Positions 44,567 through 56,772 of a DNA stretch of 64,000 nt are shown here, one piece after another. The notes under the pieces were generated by a model that saw only the letters and a program-made list of their open reading frames with translations, was not told the DNA's origin and made no database searches. How positions within the stretch are numbered: the first letter of the stretch is position 1; each line of letters begins with the position of its first letter. Position numbers and translations under genes: made by a program. The DNA is from Sphingobacterium bovistauri (lineage in GTDB: Bacteria > Bacteroidota > Bacteroidia > Sphingobacteriales > Sphingobacteriaceae). The stretch covers positions 1 to 64,000 of the forward strand of contig NZ_JADEYP010000006.1 of the NCBI RefSeq assembly GCF_020295405.1, written 5' to 3'.

Positions 44567-45733
44567 TTAGCTTCCTAATATTCCCAATTCCAAACCCCTT
44601 AATTCTGCTAAACCTCTTAACCTACCGATAGCAGAATAACCTGGATTTGTAACCTTTTTTAAATCGTCTAACATTTGATGCCCATGATCTGGACGAAAAG
44701 GAATAGGTACTTCTCGATTTTGATTTTCTGCCACAAGAGCTTTCATCACCTTATACATATCGACATTCCCATCCAAATGATCTGCTTCATAAAAATTCCC
44801 TATTTCATCAATTTTTACGTTACGCAAATGCGTAAAATAAACGCGGTCTTTAATAAGTTCAAAAATTGACAACAAATCATTATCACGATTGGCTCCTAAA
44901 GATCCTGTGCAAAAGCAAAAACCATTAAACGGTTTATTTACCCCTTCAAGAATAGCTCTATAGTTGTCTATATTTTTCACTACTCTCGGTAATCCCAATA
45001 TTGGAAACGGAGGATCATCGGGATGAATTGTCATCTTAATTCCAGCTTCTTCACATATATCTGCAATTTCACTCAAAAACCAGATTAAATTATCCTTCAA
45101 GCCTTCCTCTCCCATATTATTATACACATTGATACTTTTCGTCAAATCTTCTAGAAGTATCTCCTTCTCCGTGGGAATCCCCATTAATATGGTTTTAGAC
45201 AAATCCGAAAGTTCTTCACTTGTCAATGATTTATTCTTCTCCTCTACTTGTTGCAATATATATTCACTATAGTCATTTTTAGCACCTTCTCTTTTCAGAA
45301 TATAAATATCAAATAGTGCTAAATCTATCCAATTGAAATATAAAGCTGTAGACCCATCCTTCATTTCATAGGCTAAGTCAGTACGTGTCCAATCTAGTAC
45401 AGGCATGAAGTTATAACAAACAGTATAAATGCCACATGATGCCAAATTCCGTAATGTTTGTTTATAATTTTCTATATATACACCCGCATCCTCAGCCCTA
45501 GTTTTAATCGACTCGTGTATAGGTACACTCTCTACTACAGACCAAGTTAAACCAGCATTTTCAACTATATTTTTTCGTTCAAGAATATCCTCTATAGGCC
45601 AAACATCACCATGGTTTATATAATGTAATGCTGAAACTATACCTGTAGCTCCAGCTTGCTTTACATCTGACAAACTCACTGGATCATTAGGTCCATACCA
45701 TCTCCACGTTTGTTCTAATTTACGCTTACTCAT
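44567..45733 (-). CDS. uxuA: Mannonate dehydratase
   Basis: 388 residues. It dehydrates D-mannonate to 2-keto-3-deoxygluconate (KDG). Family motifs: TWRWYGPNDPVSL at the N-terminus, GIVSALHYINHGDVWPIE, the metal-ligand region MTIHPDDPPFPILGLPRV, the cysteine/histidine segment FNGFCFCTGSLGANRDNDL, FTHLRNVK and the C-terminal PFRPDHGHQMLDD. The length matches E. coli UxuA. It lies 12 nt after the uxuB-type gene and is in one operon with it. Confidence 0.95.
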   Translation of the reverse strand: MSKRKLEQTWRWYGPNDPVSLSDVKQAGATGIVSALHYINHGDVWPIEDILERKNIVENAGLTWSVVESVPIHESIKTRAEDAGVYIENYKQTLRNLASCGIYTVCYNFMPVLDWTRTDLAYEMKDGSTALYFNWIDLALFDIYILKREGAKNDYSEYILQQVEEKNKSLTSEELSDLSKTILMGIPTEKEILLEDLTKSINVYNNMGEEGLKDNLIWFLSEIADICEEAGIKMTIHPDDPPFPILGLPRVVKNIDNYRAILEGVNKPFNGFCFCTGSLGANRDNDLLSIFELIKDRVYFTHLRNVKIDEIGNFYEADHLDGNVDMYKVMKALVAENQNREVPIPFRPDHGHQMLDDLKKVTNPGYSAIGRLRGLAELRGLELGILGS

Positions 45734-45745
45734 TTTTTATTTTAT

Positions 45746-46567
45746 CTAAACACCTGACCATGCCGAAAATCCGCCATCTACATATAATATCTCTCCATTC
45801 ACAAAGCTAGAAGCATCACTCAATAAGAAAACTAAGGCTCCAGCCAATTCTGAAGGATTACCTAACCTTCCAAAAGGCGTGTTATTTATAAATTTCTGTC
45901 CTCTTTCAGTATAAGAACCGTCTGGATTAGTTACCAAAGCTTTGTTTTGCTCTGTCAAAAATACACCAGGAGCTATGGCATTGACACGGACACCATCTCC
46001 ATATCGTAAAGACAATTCCGTAGCCATCCATTTAGTATACCCTACAATACCTGCCTTAGCAACAGTATATCCCAGCACTCGTGTAATTGCCTGATGAGAA
46101 GATAAAGAAGCAATGTTAATAATAGCTCCCTTACGCTTTTCTGCGATCACTTGACCAAAGATATGCGTTGGAATTATCGATCCATTTAGATTTAATTCTA
46201 TCGCAGATAATGTATCGGAAACAGATACATCAAACAGGTTCTTATCTGGTCCAATCACTGCATTCGGAAGATTTCCACCAGCAGCATTAACTAAACCATC
46301 TATGGTACCCCATTTTTCAAGGATAAGATCTTTTGCTTGAATTATTTGTTCTTCATTCAAAACATCAGCTTGAACAGCAAATCCCTCACCTCCTAATGCT
46401 TCTACTAACTGAACTCTTTCTATTGCTTTATCCCAATTACGTCCAAGAATCGCAACTTTAGCTCCAGCTTCGGCTAATGCTTTTACAAAAGACTCTCCAA
46501 GTATACCTGTTCCTCCTGTAACAACGATAACCTTCCCATTCAAGGAAAATTGATCCAAAATACTCAT
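45746..46567 (-). CDS. SDR-family D-mannonate oxidoreductase (fructuronate reductase)
   Basis: 273 residues from the ATG at 46567; a longer frame upstream has no family similarity and lies in the divergent control region. It is a short-chain dehydrogenase: NAD-binding TGGTGILG near the N-terminus, NAAGGNLP, and the catalytic S and YxxxK in IASLSSHQAI and GYTVAKAG. Its place directly before uxuA indicates that it interconverts fructuronate and mannonate, the UxuB step, although E. coli UxuB is of a different family. Substrate is inferred from context only. Confidence 0.85.
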   Translation of the reverse strand: MSILDQFSLNGKVIVVTGGTGILGESFVKALAEAGAKVAILGRNWDKAIERVQLVEALGGEGFAVQADVLNEEQIIQAKDLILEKWGTIDGLVNAAGGNLPNAVIGPDKNLFDVSVSDTLSAIELNLNGSIIPTHIFGQVIAEKRKGAIINIASLSSHQAITRVLGYTVAKAGIVGYTKWMATELSLRYGDGVRVNAIAPGVFLTEQNKALVTNPDGSYTERGQKFINNTPFGRLGNPSELAGALVFLLSDASSFVNGEILYVDGGFSAWSGV

Positions 46568-46650
46568 GACTATGATACTGTTCTTTATAAGGTTTATAAC
46601 TATAGTAAAGGTGCTAATATCACACTGCAATAAAAAAAATATCAACGACT

Positions 46651-46674
46651 TTTTACGATAACGATTCCGCAAAA
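46651..46674. promoter_or_regulatory. Candidate operator in the divergent hexuronate control region
   Basis: TTTTACGATAACGATTCCGC followed by AAAA is an imperfect dyad with T4 and A4 ends and CG words at the centre and flanks, like LacI-family sites. It lies in the 172-bp gap between the divergent uxuB-type gene and kdgK, where a shared regulator would be expected to bind. No regulator gene is in the locus. Confidence 0.3.
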
Positions 46675-46739
46675 TTATAAATAGGCAATCTCCACTATTA
46701 TCTAAAGTATTTGTAATTTGGATGTGAATTAATAAAAAC

Positions 46740-47741
46740 ATGAATAAACCTAACAAAAGAGTACTTTGCTTTGGAGAGTTACTACTACGACTTCAATCAA
46801 CTTCAGATTCATTTTTTGAGAAAGATAAAAACACGTTAAAAATATATACTGGAGGTTCAGAAGCCAATGTAGCAGTTACCTTAGGCCAATTAGGAATACC
46901 GACAAGCTATTTTTCAGCAATTCCACAAAATGCATTATCAAATGAAATTGAACAGATTTTAGAAACCAACTATGTTGATATAACTAAGATATTGCATCAG
47001 GGTGAAAGAATTGGTTCGTATTATTTGCTATCAGCAAATGGTTTGACGAATGGTGAAGTTATTTATGATCGAAATTTCTCTGCATTTTCAAACCTAAAAA
47101 TTTCAGATATTGATTGGGACAACCTTTTCGATGGGATTGATTGGATTCACTTTACAGCTATCAGCCCTGCTTTAAATCAACAGTTAGCGGACTTAACATT
47201 ATTTGCGTTAGAGCAAGCTACCAAAAAAGGAATTACAATTTCGGTAGATTTAAATTATAGAAGCAAATTATGGCAATATGGCAAAAACCCTATTGACATA
47301 ATGCCAAATCTTATACAATACGTAGATGTGGTAATGGGTAATATATGGGCAGCAAATAAAATGTTGGGTACAACAATAGATGAATCCTTCTCACGTAGCA
47401 CTTCAAAAGATGAATATATAGCTTTTGCCAATCAAACAGCTGAAGTGTTATTCACAAAATTTCCTAAAGTAAAACATGTAGCAAATACATATCGATTTAT
47501 GGATAATCCTACACATAATTTATTTTATGGAACATACCATAATAGAAATACTCACACCTACTCTCAGCCTCGTGAAACTAATGAAGTAATTGATCGTATT
47601 GGAAGTGGTGATGCTTTTATGGGAGGACTAATTTATGCTTTACTGCATGATTTATCAGCACAACAAATAATAGATACAGCTACGGCTGCAGGTTTTGAGA
47701 AATTATTTGTAGAAGGTGATTTTGGAAATGGAAAAATATAA
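46740..47741 (+). CDS. kdgK: 2-keto-3-deoxygluconate kinase
   Basis: 333 residues, PfkB (ribokinase) family. It phosphorylates KDG to KDPG. The N-terminal RVLCFGELLLRL and YTGGSEANVAVTLGQLG form the sugar-binding part, and the C-terminal signature DRIGSGDAFMGGLIYAL includes the catalytic aspartate and anion hole. It is the first gene of the + strand arm of the hexuronate locus and overlaps kdgA by 14 nt if kdgA starts at 47728. Confidence 0.93.
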   Translation: MNKPNKRVLCFGELLLRLQSTSDSFFEKDKNTLKIYTGGSEANVAVTLGQLGIPTSYFSAIPQNALSNEIEQILETNYVDITKILHQGERIGSYYLLSANGLTNGEVIYDRNFSAFSNLKISDIDWDNLFDGIDWIHFTAISPALNQQLADLTLFALEQATKKGITISVDLNYRSKLWQYGKNPIDIMPNLIQYVDVVMGNIWAANKMLGTTIDESFSRSTSKDEYIAFANQTAEVLFTKFPKVKHVANTYRFMDNPTHNLFYGTYHNRNTHTYSQPRETNEVIDRIGSGDAFMGGLIYALLHDLSAQQIIDTATAAGFEKLFVEGDFGNGKI

Positions 47742-48381
47742 AGAAATGAACATACTAGATATTATTGAAAAATACCCTGTTATTCCAGTATACTATAACG
47801 ATGATCCACAGGAGTGTATTGATGTAGTAAAAAAATGTTATGCTGGTGGAATAAGAGTATTTGAATTTGTAAATCGCGGAGCTAAAGCATTAGAAAATTT
47901 TAGAATATTACTGGACTATAAAAATCAGTTTTTACCGGATCTAAAATTAGGTATTGGAACTATCAAAACTGCACAACAAGCTGTAGAATTTGCTGAAGCT
48001 GGTACAGAATTTTTAGTAAGTCCAATAATAAAAAGAGAAATTGCAGAAGTAGCAAAATCATATCACCTAGAATGGATACCAGGCTGTATGACACCAACTG
48101 AAATTGCTTTAGCAGAAGAATTGGAGGTAAAGTTAGTTAAATTGTTCCCTGGAGATACATTAGGACCTAATTTCTTAAAAGCCATAAAACCATTATTTCC
48201 AAATTTAAAATTCATGCCTACAGGTGGAGTAGATACGACGGAATTAAGCATAACTACATGGCGACAAGCAGGAGTTTATTCTGTTGGTCTTGGTTCAAAA
48301 TTATTTGCAGCACCATCAGATTCAACTGAGGTAAATTGGTTAGAAAATAGGTGCTCCCAATTATTAACATGGGCTAAATAA
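47728..48381 (+). CDS. kdgA: KDPG aldolase
   Basis: 217 residues from the ATG at 47728, chosen because it leaves an N-terminal helix of the usual length before PVIPVYY; an ATG at 47746 would remove six residues. It cleaves 2-keto-3-deoxy-6-phosphogluconate to pyruvate and glyceraldehyde-3-phosphate. The glutamate of GGIRVFEFVNRG and the Schiff-base lysine in LVKLFPGDTLGPNF are present, with LKFMPTGGV near the C-terminus. It is coupled to kdgK. Confidence 0.93.
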   Translation: MEKYKEMNILDIIEKYPVIPVYYNDDPQECIDVVKKCYAGGIRVFEFVNRGAKALENFRILLDYKNQFLPDLKLGIGTIKTAQQAVEFAEAGTEFLVSPIIKREIAEVAKSYHLEWIPGCMTPTEIALAEELEVKLVKLFPGDTLGPNFLKAIKPLFPNLKFMPTGGVDTTELSITTWRQAGVYSVGLGSKLFAAPSDSTEVNWLENRCSQLLTWAK

Positions 48382-48393
48382 ACTATAGATTTT

Positions 48394-48445
48394 GTATATA
48401 AAAAGAAAGGCTTTCCAAATTTGGAAAGCCTTTCTTTTTATATAC
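48394..48445. terminator. Shared terminator of kdgA and rpoC, 26-bp perfect dyad
   Basis: Two perfectly complementary 26-bp arms (48394-48419, 48420-48445; core GAAAGGCTTTCC) meet without a spacer between the convergent kdgA and rpoC. A5 and T5 tracts on both sides allow termination in both directions. Confidence 0.93.
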
Positions 48446-48455
48446 AAGAAGAGAA

Positions 48456-51400
48456 TTAATCTTCTTCTTTTGATGCCAATAATTGATCGTACTCTTCACG
48501 AGAACCTACGATAATATTACTGTACGAACGTAAACCAGTACCTGAAGGAATCAAGTGACCTACAATTACATTTTCTTTCAAACCTAATAAGTCATCACGT
48601 TTACCTGCGATAGCTGCCTCATTCAATACTTTAGTAGTCTCTTGGAAAGAAGCTGCTGAAATGAATGATTTAGTACCTAATGAAGCTCTTGTGATACCTT
48701 GTAATAACGGACTTGAAGTAGCAGGAATTGCATCACGAACTTCTACCAATTTCAAATCTTGACGTTTCAAGTTAGAATTTTCTTCTCGTAAACCACGCAA
48801 AGTAACGATCTGACCTGGACGAAGTTTATTTGAATCACCAGCCTCTACAACTACCTTCTTATCAAACAATGAATCGTTTTCTAACATGAAATCCCATTTG
48901 TTTACTGCTTCTTTCTCTAAGAAACGTGTATCTCCTGGATCTTCAATATTCACTTTTTGCATCATTTGGTGAACGATAGTCTCAAAGTGTTTATCGTTAA
49001 TTTTTACACCTTGTAGACGGTAAACCTCTTGAATACCATTCACAATATATTCCTGAACAGCAGATGGACCTTTGATAGATAAGATATCTCCAGGAGAAAT
49101 CTGACCATCTGACAATGGCATACCTGCCTTCACGAAGTCATTATCCTGTACTAAGATGTGCTTCGAAAGTGGAACCAAGTATTTTTTAACTTGACCATCA
49201 CGAGATTCGATTGAAACCTCGCGGTTACCACGTTTAACACCACCTAAAGTTACAACACCATCAATTTCGGTAACAACAGCAGGATTTGAAGGATTACGTG
49301 CTTCGAATAATTCCGTTACACGAGGAAGACCTCCTGTAATATCTCGTGTCTTACCTGTAGAACGAGGAATCTTAACTAAGATAGCACCTTCTTTCAATTT
49401 CTGACCATCAGATACAGAAACGTGAGCTCCTACTGGAATATTGTATGAACGAATTACCTCACCTTTATTGTCAAGGACTTTAATAGTAGGGTTTTTCGTT
49501 TTATCACGCGTTTCGATAATTACTTTCTCTTTGTGACCTGTTTGATCATCTGACTCTTCACGGAAAGTAACACCTTCGATGATTGCGTCAAACTCAACCT
49601 TACCAGCAAACTCAGAGATGATTACCGCATTATATGGATCCCAATCAACAAGTTTAGCACCTTTTTCAACTTTTTCACCCTCTTTCACGTATAAGTTCGA
49701 TCCGTAAGGGATAATTTGTTGATAAAGAACTTTACCGCTGTTAACGATTTTGATCTCTCCAGAACGTCCTAATACAACTTGGTATGGACCTTCTTCACCT
49801 TCTTTTTCTACTGTACGTACATTCTCGAATTCTACAGTACCTTCGTATTTAGCAACAATCACTGAATCAGAAGCGATGTTTGACGCTGTACCACCCACGT
49901 GGAACGTACGAAGTGTCAACTGTGTACCTGGCTCACCAATTGATTGTGCTGCGATTACACCGACAGCTTCACCCAATTGAACACGTTTACCAGACGCTAA
50001 GTTACGACCGTAACAACAAGCACATACACCACGCTTAGATTCACATGTCAATACCGAACGAATTTCTAAACCTTCTATACCAGCCTGGTCGATAGCAGTA
50101 GCTACTTCTTCTGTAATATCATCATTAGCTGCAACGATTAGTTCGTTTGTCTCAGGGTGAACAACATCATTCAATGGTGTACGACCTAAGATACGATCAT
50201 ATAGTGGCTCAATTACGTCGTCATTATCTTTTAATGCAGTTGTATAAATACCTCTTAAACCTCCACAATCAAAACTTACAACGATCATATCTTGTGCTAC
50301 GTCATGCAAACGACGAGTCAAGTAACCCGCATCGGCTGTTTTCAATGCTGTATCGGCAAGACCTTTACGCGCACCGTGGGTAGAGATAAAGTATTCTAAT
50401 ACCGAAAGACCTTCTTTGAAGTTTGATAAAATCGGGTTTTCGATAATTTCACCACCAGAAGATCCAGATTTTTGAGGCTTAGCCATCAAACCACGCATAC
50501 CTGCAAGCTGACGAATCTGTTCTTTCGAACCACGAGCTCCTGAGTCCAACATCATGTATACAGAGTTGAAACCTTGATTATCATTCGAAAGAATATCCAT
50601 TACGTGTGAAGTCAACTTATTGTTGATACGTGTCCAGATATCGATAATTTGGTTGTAACGCTCATTGTTTGTAATGAAACCCATGTTATAGTTATTCATT
50701 ACATCATCTACTTCAGCAGTAGCTTGAGCAATCAATTCAGTTTTAGCAGCTGGAATTTGAACATCTTGTAAGTTGAACGAAAGACCACCTTTGAATGCTG
50801 TTTGGAAACCTAATTCCTTCATATCATCCAAGAATCTTGCAGCACGAGCCATACCTGTATTCTTCACGATCTCACCAATTACATTACGTAATGATTTTTT
50901 CGTTAAGATCTCGTTGATAAAACCAACTTCTATAGGAACGATTTGATTGAAAATTACACGACCAACAGTAGTCTCTATAATTTTTGGAGCCAACTCACCT
51001 TTCTCATTTAAATCGTTTGCTCTTACTTTAATCCAAGAGTGAAGATCTATTTGTTGCTCATTCAAGGCAATAATTACCTCTTCAGGAGAATAGAAAGTGC
51101 TTCCCTCCCCTTTCATTTTACGAGTCTCATCAGATTTACGACCTTTAGTAATATAATAAAGACCCAATACCATATCCTGAGAAGGTACTGTTACTGGAGA
51201 ACCATTTGCCGGGTTAAGGATGTTATGTGCAGCCAACATCAAAATTTGAGCTTCCAAGATTGCAGCATTACCTAATGGTAAGTGAACCGCCATCTGGTCA
51301 CCGTCAAAATCGGCGTTGAACGCTGTACACACTAATGGGTGTAATTGAATCGCTTTACCTTCTACCAATGTAGGTTGGAAAGCTTGAATACCCAAACGGT

Positions 51401-52730
51401 GAAGCGTAGGAGCACGGTTTAGTAATACAGGGTGTCCTTTCAATACATTTTCTAGGATATCCCATACTATAGGATCTTTACGATCTACGATTTTCTTAGC
51501 CGATTTAACAGTTTTTACAACACCACGTTCGATCATCTTACGAATGATGAATGGTTTGTAAAGCTCTGCAGCCATATCTTTAGGAAGACCACACTCATGT
51601 AATTTCAAGTGAGGACCTACAACAATTACCGAACGAGCAGAATAGTCAACACGTTTACCTAATAAGTTTTGACGGAAACGACCTTGTTTACCTTTCAAAA
51701 TATCAGATAATGATTTCAACGCACGGTTACCTTCTGTTTTTACAGCGTTAACTTTACGTGAATTATCAAATAACGAGTCAACAGCCTCTTGAAGCATACG
51801 TTTTTCATTACGTAAGATTACTTCAGGAGCTTTAATTTCGATCAAACGTTTCAAACGGTTGTTACGGATAATCACACGACGGTATAAGTCATTCAAATCC
51901 GAAGTAGCAAAACGACCACCATCCAAAGGCACTAAAGGACGTAACTCTGGTGGAATAATTGGAACGATCTTAACAATCATCCATTCTGGTCTATTTTCAA
52001 TACGTGTGTTAGCACCACGGAAAGCTTCTACAACATGAAGACGTTTTAACGCTTCATTTTTACGTTGTTGTGAAGTTTCGTTTGCAGCTTGGTGACGTAA
52101 ATCGTATGATAATTGATCTAAATCAAGACGTTTTAACAATTCTTCTAACGCCTCAGCACCCATTTTAGCAACGAATTTTTGAGGATCGTTATCGTCTAAA
52201 TATTGATTCTCTTTTGGTAAAGTATCTAAAATATCTAAATACTCTTCTTCTGTTAAGAAATCCATGTAAGAAATACCATCATCTTCTTTGATACCCGCTT
52301 GAATAACAACGTATCTTTCGTAGTAGATGATCATATCTAATTTCTTCGTAGGAAGACCTAATAAATAACCAATCTTATTAGGGAGAGAACGGAAATACCA
52401 TATGTGTGCAACTGGAACCACTAATGCAATGTGTCCCATACGCTCACGACGTACTTTTTTCTCTGTCACTTCAACACCACAACGGTCACACACGATACCT
52501 TTATAACGGATACGCTTATATTTACCACAGTGACATTCGTAATCCTTTACAGGACCGAAGATACGTTCACAGAATAAACCGTCACGTTCTGGTTTGTACG
52601 TACGATAGTTGATCGTTTCTGGTTTAGTAACCTCACCGCTTGAACGCTCCAAAATAGTTTCTGGAGAAGCTAAGCTAATCGTGATTGAAGTAAAGTTACT
52701 TTTAATTTTATTATCTTTTTTGTAAGACAT
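48456..52730 (-). CDS. rpoC: DNA-directed RNA polymerase subunit beta'
   Basis: 1424 residues, the usual size in Bacteroidota. It forms the catalytic half of RNA polymerase. The N-terminal zinc ribbon is visible as CHCGKYKR and CDRCG. The absolutely conserved NADFDGDQM holds the catalytic magnesium, followed by the bridge helix/trigger loop region ([19 protein letters not shown] and [16 protein letters not shown]). The second zinc site is [13 protein letters not shown]. It lies 72 nt after rpoB on the same strand and ends at the shared terminator with kdgA. Confidence 0.98.
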   Translation of the reverse strand: MSYKKDNKIKSNFTSITISLASPETILERSSGEVTKPETINYRTYKPERDGLFCERIFGPVKDYECHCGKYKRIRYKGIVCDRCGVEVTEKKVRRERMGHIALVVPVAHIWYFRSLPNKIGYLLGLPTKKLDMIIYYERYVVIQAGIKEDDGISYMDFLTEEEYLDILDTLPKENQYLDDNDPQKFVAKMGAEALEELLKRLDLDQLSYDLRHQAANETSQQRKNEALKRLHVVEAFRGANTRIENRPEWMIVKIVPIIPPELRPLVPLDGGRFATSDLNDLYRRVIIRNNRLKRLIEIKAPEVILRNEKRMLQEAVDSLFDNSRKVNAVKTEGNRALKSLSDILKGKQGRFRQNLLGKRVDYSARSVIVVGPHLKLHECGLPKDMAAELYKPFIIRKMIERGVVKTVKSAKKIVDRKDPIVWDILENVLKGHPVLLNRAPTLHRLGIQAFQPTLVEGKAIQLHPLVCTAFNADFDGDQMAVHLPLGNAAILEAQILMLAAHNILNPANGSPVTVPSQDMVLGLYYITKGRKSDETRKMKGEGSTFYSPEEVIIALNEQQIDLHSWIKVRANDLNEKGELAPKIIETTVGRVIFNQIVPIEVGFINEILTKKSLRNVIGEIVKNTGMARAARFLDDMKELGFQTAFKGGLSFNLQDVQIPAAKTELIAQATAEVDDVMNNYNMGFITNNERYNQIIDIWTRINNKLTSHVMDILSNDNQGFNSVYMMLDSGARGSKEQIRQLAGMRGLMAKPQKSGSSGGEIIENPILSNFKEGLSVLEYFISTHGARKGLADTALKTADAGYLTRRLHDVAQDMIVVSFDCGGLRGIYTTALKDNDDVIEPLYDRILGRTPLNDVVHPETNELIVAANDDITEEVATAIDQAGIEGLEIRSVLTCESKRGVCACCYGRNLASGKRVQLGEAVGVIAAQSIGEPGTQLTLRTFHVGGTASNIASDSVIVAKYEGTVEFENVRTVEKEGEEGPYQVVLGRSGEIKIVNSGKVLYQQIIPYGSNLYVKEGEKVEKGAKLVDWDPYNAVIISEFAGKVEFDAIIEGVTFREESDDQTGHKEKVIIETRDKTKNPTIKVLDNKGEVIRSYNIPVGAHVSVSDGQKLKEGAILVKIPRSTGKTRDITGGLPRVTELFEARNPSNPAVVTEIDGVVTLGGVKRGNREVSIESRDGQVKKYLVPLSKHILVQDNDFVKAGMPLSDGQISPGDILSIKGPSAVQEYIVNGIQEVYRLQGVKINDKHFETIVHQMMQKVNIEDPGDTRFLEKEAVNKWDFMLENDSLFDKKVVVEAGDSNKLRPGQIVTLRGLREENSNLKRQDLKLVEVRDAIPATSSPLLQGITRASLGTKSFISAASFQETTKVLNEAAIAGKRDDLLGLKENVIVGHLIPSGTGLRSYSNIIVGSREEYDQLLASKEED

Positions 52731-52802
52731 ACGTTGTATAACTTAAAGATGTATGTTAGAGCATAAGAGGCTCATCACCTCCTATGCTTGAATATTACTT
52801 GA

Positions 52803-55800
52803 TTAATCTAATGTGATATCTAAACCTAGACCACGCAACTCATGTACTAATACGTTGAATGATTCAGGAACTGATGGAGTTGGTAAGTTGTTACCTTTTA
52901 CGATAGCTTCGTAAGTTTTAGCACGACCTACTACATCATCTGACTTCACAGTTAAGATCTCTTGTAAGATGTTAGATGCACCGAATGCCTCAAGTGCCCA
53001 AACCTCCATCTCACCGAAACGCTGACCACCGAATTGAGCTTTACCACCCAATGGTTGTTGTGTAATCAATGAGTAAGGTCCGATAGAACGAGCGTGCATT
53101 TTATCATCAACCATGTGACCTAATTTCAACATGTAGATAACTCCTACTGTAGTCGGTTGATCAAAACGCTCTCCTGTCAAACCATTGTGTAAATAGGTAC
53201 GACCAGATTTAGGTAATCCTGCCTTTTCTACCCACTCTTCTACTTGGCCCATTTCGGCACCATCGAAGATTGGCGTAGCGAACTTCATGCCCAATTTTTG
53301 ACCAGCCCATCCAAGAACTGTTTCATAAATTTGCCCCAAGTTCATACGAGAAGGTACACCTAGAGGGTTCAATACGATATCCACTGGAGTTCCATCTTCT
53401 AAGAAAGGCATGTCTTCATCACGTACAATACGTGCAACGATACCCTTGTTACCGTGACGACCAGCCATCTTATCACCCACTTTCAATTTACGTTTCTTAG
53501 CAACATAAACTTTAGCCATCTGAACGATGCCAGAAGGAAGCTCATCACCTACAGAAACTGCAAATTTATCACGTTTGAAAGCACCTAACTCTTCGTTCAA
53601 CTTAATGTTGTAGAAATGAAGAGACAGTTTAATCAACTCATTTTTATCTTCGTCAGTAGTCCATCCAAACGGATTAATGTTTGCATAGTCAAGATCAGTT
53701 AAGATTTTTTGAGTGAATTTAGCACCTTTAGCTACTAACAATTCTTTGTAAACGTTATAGATACCTTGACTAGTTTTTCCATTCACGATAGTGAACAATT
53801 TCTCTACCAAACGCTCTTTTAATACTCTTACATTTTTGTCGTGCGTGATTTCTAATTTTTCTAAAGTTTTTCTTTCGACTTCTTTAGACATTTTCTTCGC
53901 ACGTGAGAATAACTTCGTATCGATAACTACACCTTTGATAGAAGGAGGAGTTTTCAAAGAAGCATCTTTTACATCACCAGCTTTGTCACCAAAGATAGCA
54001 CGTAATAATTTCTCTTCTGGAGAAGGGTCAGACTCACCTTTAGGTGTGATTTTACCAATTAAGATATCACCTTCGCCAACCTCAGCACCTACACGGATTA
54101 TACCGTTTTCATCCAAATCTTTAGTAGCTTCCTCCGAAACGTTAGGAATATCTGCTGTAAGCTCTTCTTCACCACGTTTCGTATCACGTACTTCTAATTC
54201 AAACTCTTCGATATGAAGTGAAGTGAATATATCTTGAGAAACAACACGCTCAGAGATTACGATCGCATCCTCAAAGTTGTAACCTTGCCAAGGCATGAAA
54301 GCCACTTTCAAGTTACGACCTAATGCTAATTCACCATCTTCTGTAGCATATCCTTCACACAATACTTGTCCTTTTGTAACTTTTTGACCTTTCTTAACGA
54401 TAGGCTTCAAATTGATACAAGTATTCTGGTTGGTTTTCTTAAATTTAATTAATCGGTAAGTTTTAATGTCATCATCAAATGATACTAAACGCTCATCTTC
54501 ATTACGTTCGTAACGGATTTTGATTTCTTCAGCATCTACATATTCAACAACACCATTTCCTTCCGCATTAATCAACGTACGTGAATCCGATGCAACACGG
54601 CCTTCCAAACCAGTACCTACGATTGGCGCTTGTGGGCGCAATAATGGTACAGCTTGGCGCTGCATGTTCGATCCCATCAACGCACGGTTGGCATCATCAT
54701 GCTCCAAGAAAGGAATCAATGAAGCCGCGATCGAAGTAATTTGGTTTGGAGCAACGTCCATATAATCCAATTTCTCTGGATCGATAATCGGGAAGTCACC
54801 CTCGTATCTCGCCTTAACTTTTGGATCTTCAAAATTACCTTTATCATCATAGTAAGCGTTTGCTTGCGCGATTGTCTTACCGTCTTCATCTTCAGCAGAT
54901 AAATATACTACAGGCTCATCTACGACTACTTTACCGTCTCTTACTTTACGGTAAGGAGTCTCGATAAATCCTAAGTTGTTGATCTTAGCGTGAACAGATA
55001 AAGATGAAATCAAACCAATGTTTGGTCCCTCAGGAGTTTCGATTGTACACAAACGACCGTAGTGCGTGTAGTGAACGTCACGAACCTCGAAACCAGCACG
55101 CTCACGCGAAAGACCACCTGGACCTAAAGCTGATAAACGACGCTTATGCGTAATCTCAGCCAATGGATTCGTTTGGTCCATGAATTGAGAAAGCTGATTC
55201 GTACCGAAGAACGAATTAATTACTGATGACAATGTACGTGCATTGATCAAATCAGTAGGTGTAAATACTTCGTTGTCACGAATATTCATACGCTCACGAA
55301 TAGTACGTGCCATACGAGCTAAACCAACTCCGAATTGTGCATACAACTGCTCACCAACAGTACGTACACGACGATTTGACAAGTGGTCAATATCATCCAC
55401 CTCTGCCTTAGAATTGATCAAGTTGATCAAATACTTTACAATAGCGATAATATCTTGACGAGTCAATACTTTAGTTTCTGGATCTGTATCCAACTTCAAC
55501 TTACGGTTGATACGGTAACGACCTACATCACCTAAATCATAACGTTTGTCTGAGAAGAATAAACGATCGATGATACCACGAGCAGTTTCCTCATCAGGTG
55601 GTTCAGCGTTACGTAATTGACGATAGATATGCTCTACCGCTTCTTTCTCTGAGTTGGATGTATCCTTCTGTAAAGTGTTATATATGATAGAGTAGTCTGC
55701 ATTGTTTGATTCATCTTCTTTCGCTAAGATAATAGACTTAACTCCAGCATCGATGATCAAATCAATGTGATCTTCTTCTAATACAGTTTCACGTTCAAGG

Positions 55801-56612
55801 ATAATTTCATTACGATCGATAGATACTACTTCACCAGTATCCTCATCTACGAAATCCTCCGTCCATTTATTCAATACCCTAGCCGCCAAACGACGACCAA
55901 CGAATTTTTTAAGACCCGTTTTACTAACTTTTACTTCGTCAGCTAAGTCAAACAATTCTAAGATATCTTTGTCCGAATCGTAACCAATAGCACGTAATAA
56001 AGTAGTAACTGGGAATTTTTTCTTACGATCAATATACGCATACATCACGTTATTCACGTCTGTAGCGAACTCAATCCAAGATCCTTTAAAAGGAATTACC
56101 CTTGCCGAATAAAGTTTTGTACCATTTGTGTGTCTACTCTGACCAAAGAATACACCAGGAGAACGGTGTAACTGAGATACGATTACACGCTCTGCACCAT
56201 TGATAACGAAAGTACCTTTGGGTGTCATGTATGGAATTGTACCTAAGTATACATCTTGTACGATAGTTTCGAAATCTTCGTGTTCTTCATCATTACAAGA
56301 CAACTTCAATTTTGCTTTCAAAGGCACGCTATAAGTTAAGCCACGCTCGATACATTCTTGGATATCATAGCGAGGAGGATCAATGAAATAATCCAAAAAC
56401 TCTAGCACGAATATGTTTCTTGAATCAGAAATAGGGAAGTTTTCTGCGAAAACCTTGTACAACCCTTCCTGATGGCGGTTATCAGAAGTAGTTTCTAATT
56501 GAAAAAACTCCCTGAAAGACTCCAATTGCACATCCAAGAAATCAGGATAATCGATTACCTTTTTACTTGTAGCAAAGTTTACTCTTTCGTTTTGAATATT
56601 ATTGTTTGCCAA
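52803..56612 (-). CDS. rpoB: DNA-directed RNA polymerase subunit beta
   Basis: 1269 residues. The rifampicin-binding cluster reads [20 protein letters not shown], with the wild-type D, H and S positions unchanged. The C-terminal motifs [30 protein letters not shown] and [20 protein letters not shown] are intact. It is preceded by a hairpin that separates it from rplL and followed by rpoC. Confidence 0.98.
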   Translation of the reverse strand: MANNNIQNERVNFATSKKVIDYPDFLDVQLESFREFFQLETTSDNRHQEGLYKVFAENFPISDSRNIFVLEFLDYFIDPPRYDIQECIERGLTYSVPLKAKLKLSCNDEEHEDFETIVQDVYLGTIPYMTPKGTFVINGAERVIVSQLHRSPGVFFGQSRHTNGTKLYSARVIPFKGSWIEFATDVNNVMYAYIDRKKKFPVTTLLRAIGYDSDKDILELFDLADEVKVSKTGLKKFVGRRLAARVLNKWTEDFVDEDTGEVVSIDRNEIILERETVLEEDHIDLIIDAGVKSIILAKEDESNNADYSIIYNTLQKDTSNSEKEAVEHIYRQLRNAEPPDEETARGIIDRLFFSDKRYDLGDVGRYRINRKLKLDTDPETKVLTRQDIIAIVKYLINLINSKAEVDDIDHLSNRRVRTVGEQLYAQFGVGLARMARTIRERMNIRDNEVFTPTDLINARTLSSVINSFFGTNQLSQFMDQTNPLAEITHKRRLSALGPGGLSRERAGFEVRDVHYTHYGRLCTIETPEGPNIGLISSLSVHAKINNLGFIETPYRKVRDGKVVVDEPVVYLSAEDEDGKTIAQANAYYDDKGNFEDPKVKARYEGDFPIIDPEKLDYMDVAPNQITSIAASLIPFLEHDDANRALMGSNMQRQAVPLLRPQAPIVGTGLEGRVASDSRTLINAEGNGVVEYVDAEEIKIRYERNEDERLVSFDDDIKTYRLIKFKKTNQNTCINLKPIVKKGQKVTKGQVLCEGYATEDGELALGRNLKVAFMPWQGYNFEDAIVISERVVSQDIFTSLHIEEFELEVRDTKRGEEELTADIPNVSEEATKDLDENGIIRVGAEVGEGDILIGKITPKGESDPSPEEKLLRAIFGDKAGDVKDASLKTPPSIKGVVIDTKLFSRAKKMSKEVERKTLEKLEITHDKNVRVLKERLVEKLFTIVNGKTSQGIYNVYKELLVAKGAKFTQKILTDLDYANINPFGWTTDEDKNELIKLSLHFYNIKLNEELGAFKRDKFAVSVGDELPSGIVQMAKVYVAKKRKLKVGDKMAGRHGNKGIVARIVRDEDMPFLEDGTPVDIVLNPLGVPSRMNLGQIYETVLGWAGQKLGMKFATPIFDGAEMGQVEEWVEKAGLPKSGRTYLHNGLTGERFDQPTTVGVIYMLKLGHMVDDKMHARSIGPYSLITQQPLGGKAQFGGQRFGEMEVWALEAFGASNILQEILTVKSDDVVGRAKTYEAIVKGNNLPTPSVPESFNVLVHELRGLGLDITLD

Positions 56613-56721
56613 GGGAATAAGATTTTAGTTTTAAAAAACTGAACTTAATTTTTTGCTGTTATAAGTCTCATTTTGATGTGACAGCACACACAAAATCGTT
56701 TATTATATATTAAAACGGGAA

Positions 56722-56748
56722 TAGACTCTGATAAATTATCAGAGTCTA
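56722..56748 (-). terminator. Attenuator-type hairpin between rplL and rpoB
   Basis: A 13-bp perfect stem (TAGACTCTGATAA / TTATCAGAGTCTA) around one unpaired base, without a good U-run in the minus-strand RNA. Its place between ribosomal protein and polymerase genes fits a partial terminator or RNA-processing site, as known for rplL-rpoB in E. coli. Confidence 0.65.
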
Positions 56749-56772
56749 ATCTCGCTTTGGTGGTATTTGAAA

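Noticed and set aside
46568-46756. Longer start for the mannonate oxidoreductase
   Set aside because: The added residues have no SDR similarity, occupy the divergent promoter region and overlap kdgK.
49750-56612. Several open frames of 60-140 codons on the strand opposite rpoC and rpoB
   Set aside because: They lie wholly antisense inside highly conserved polymerase genes and show no protein-like features.
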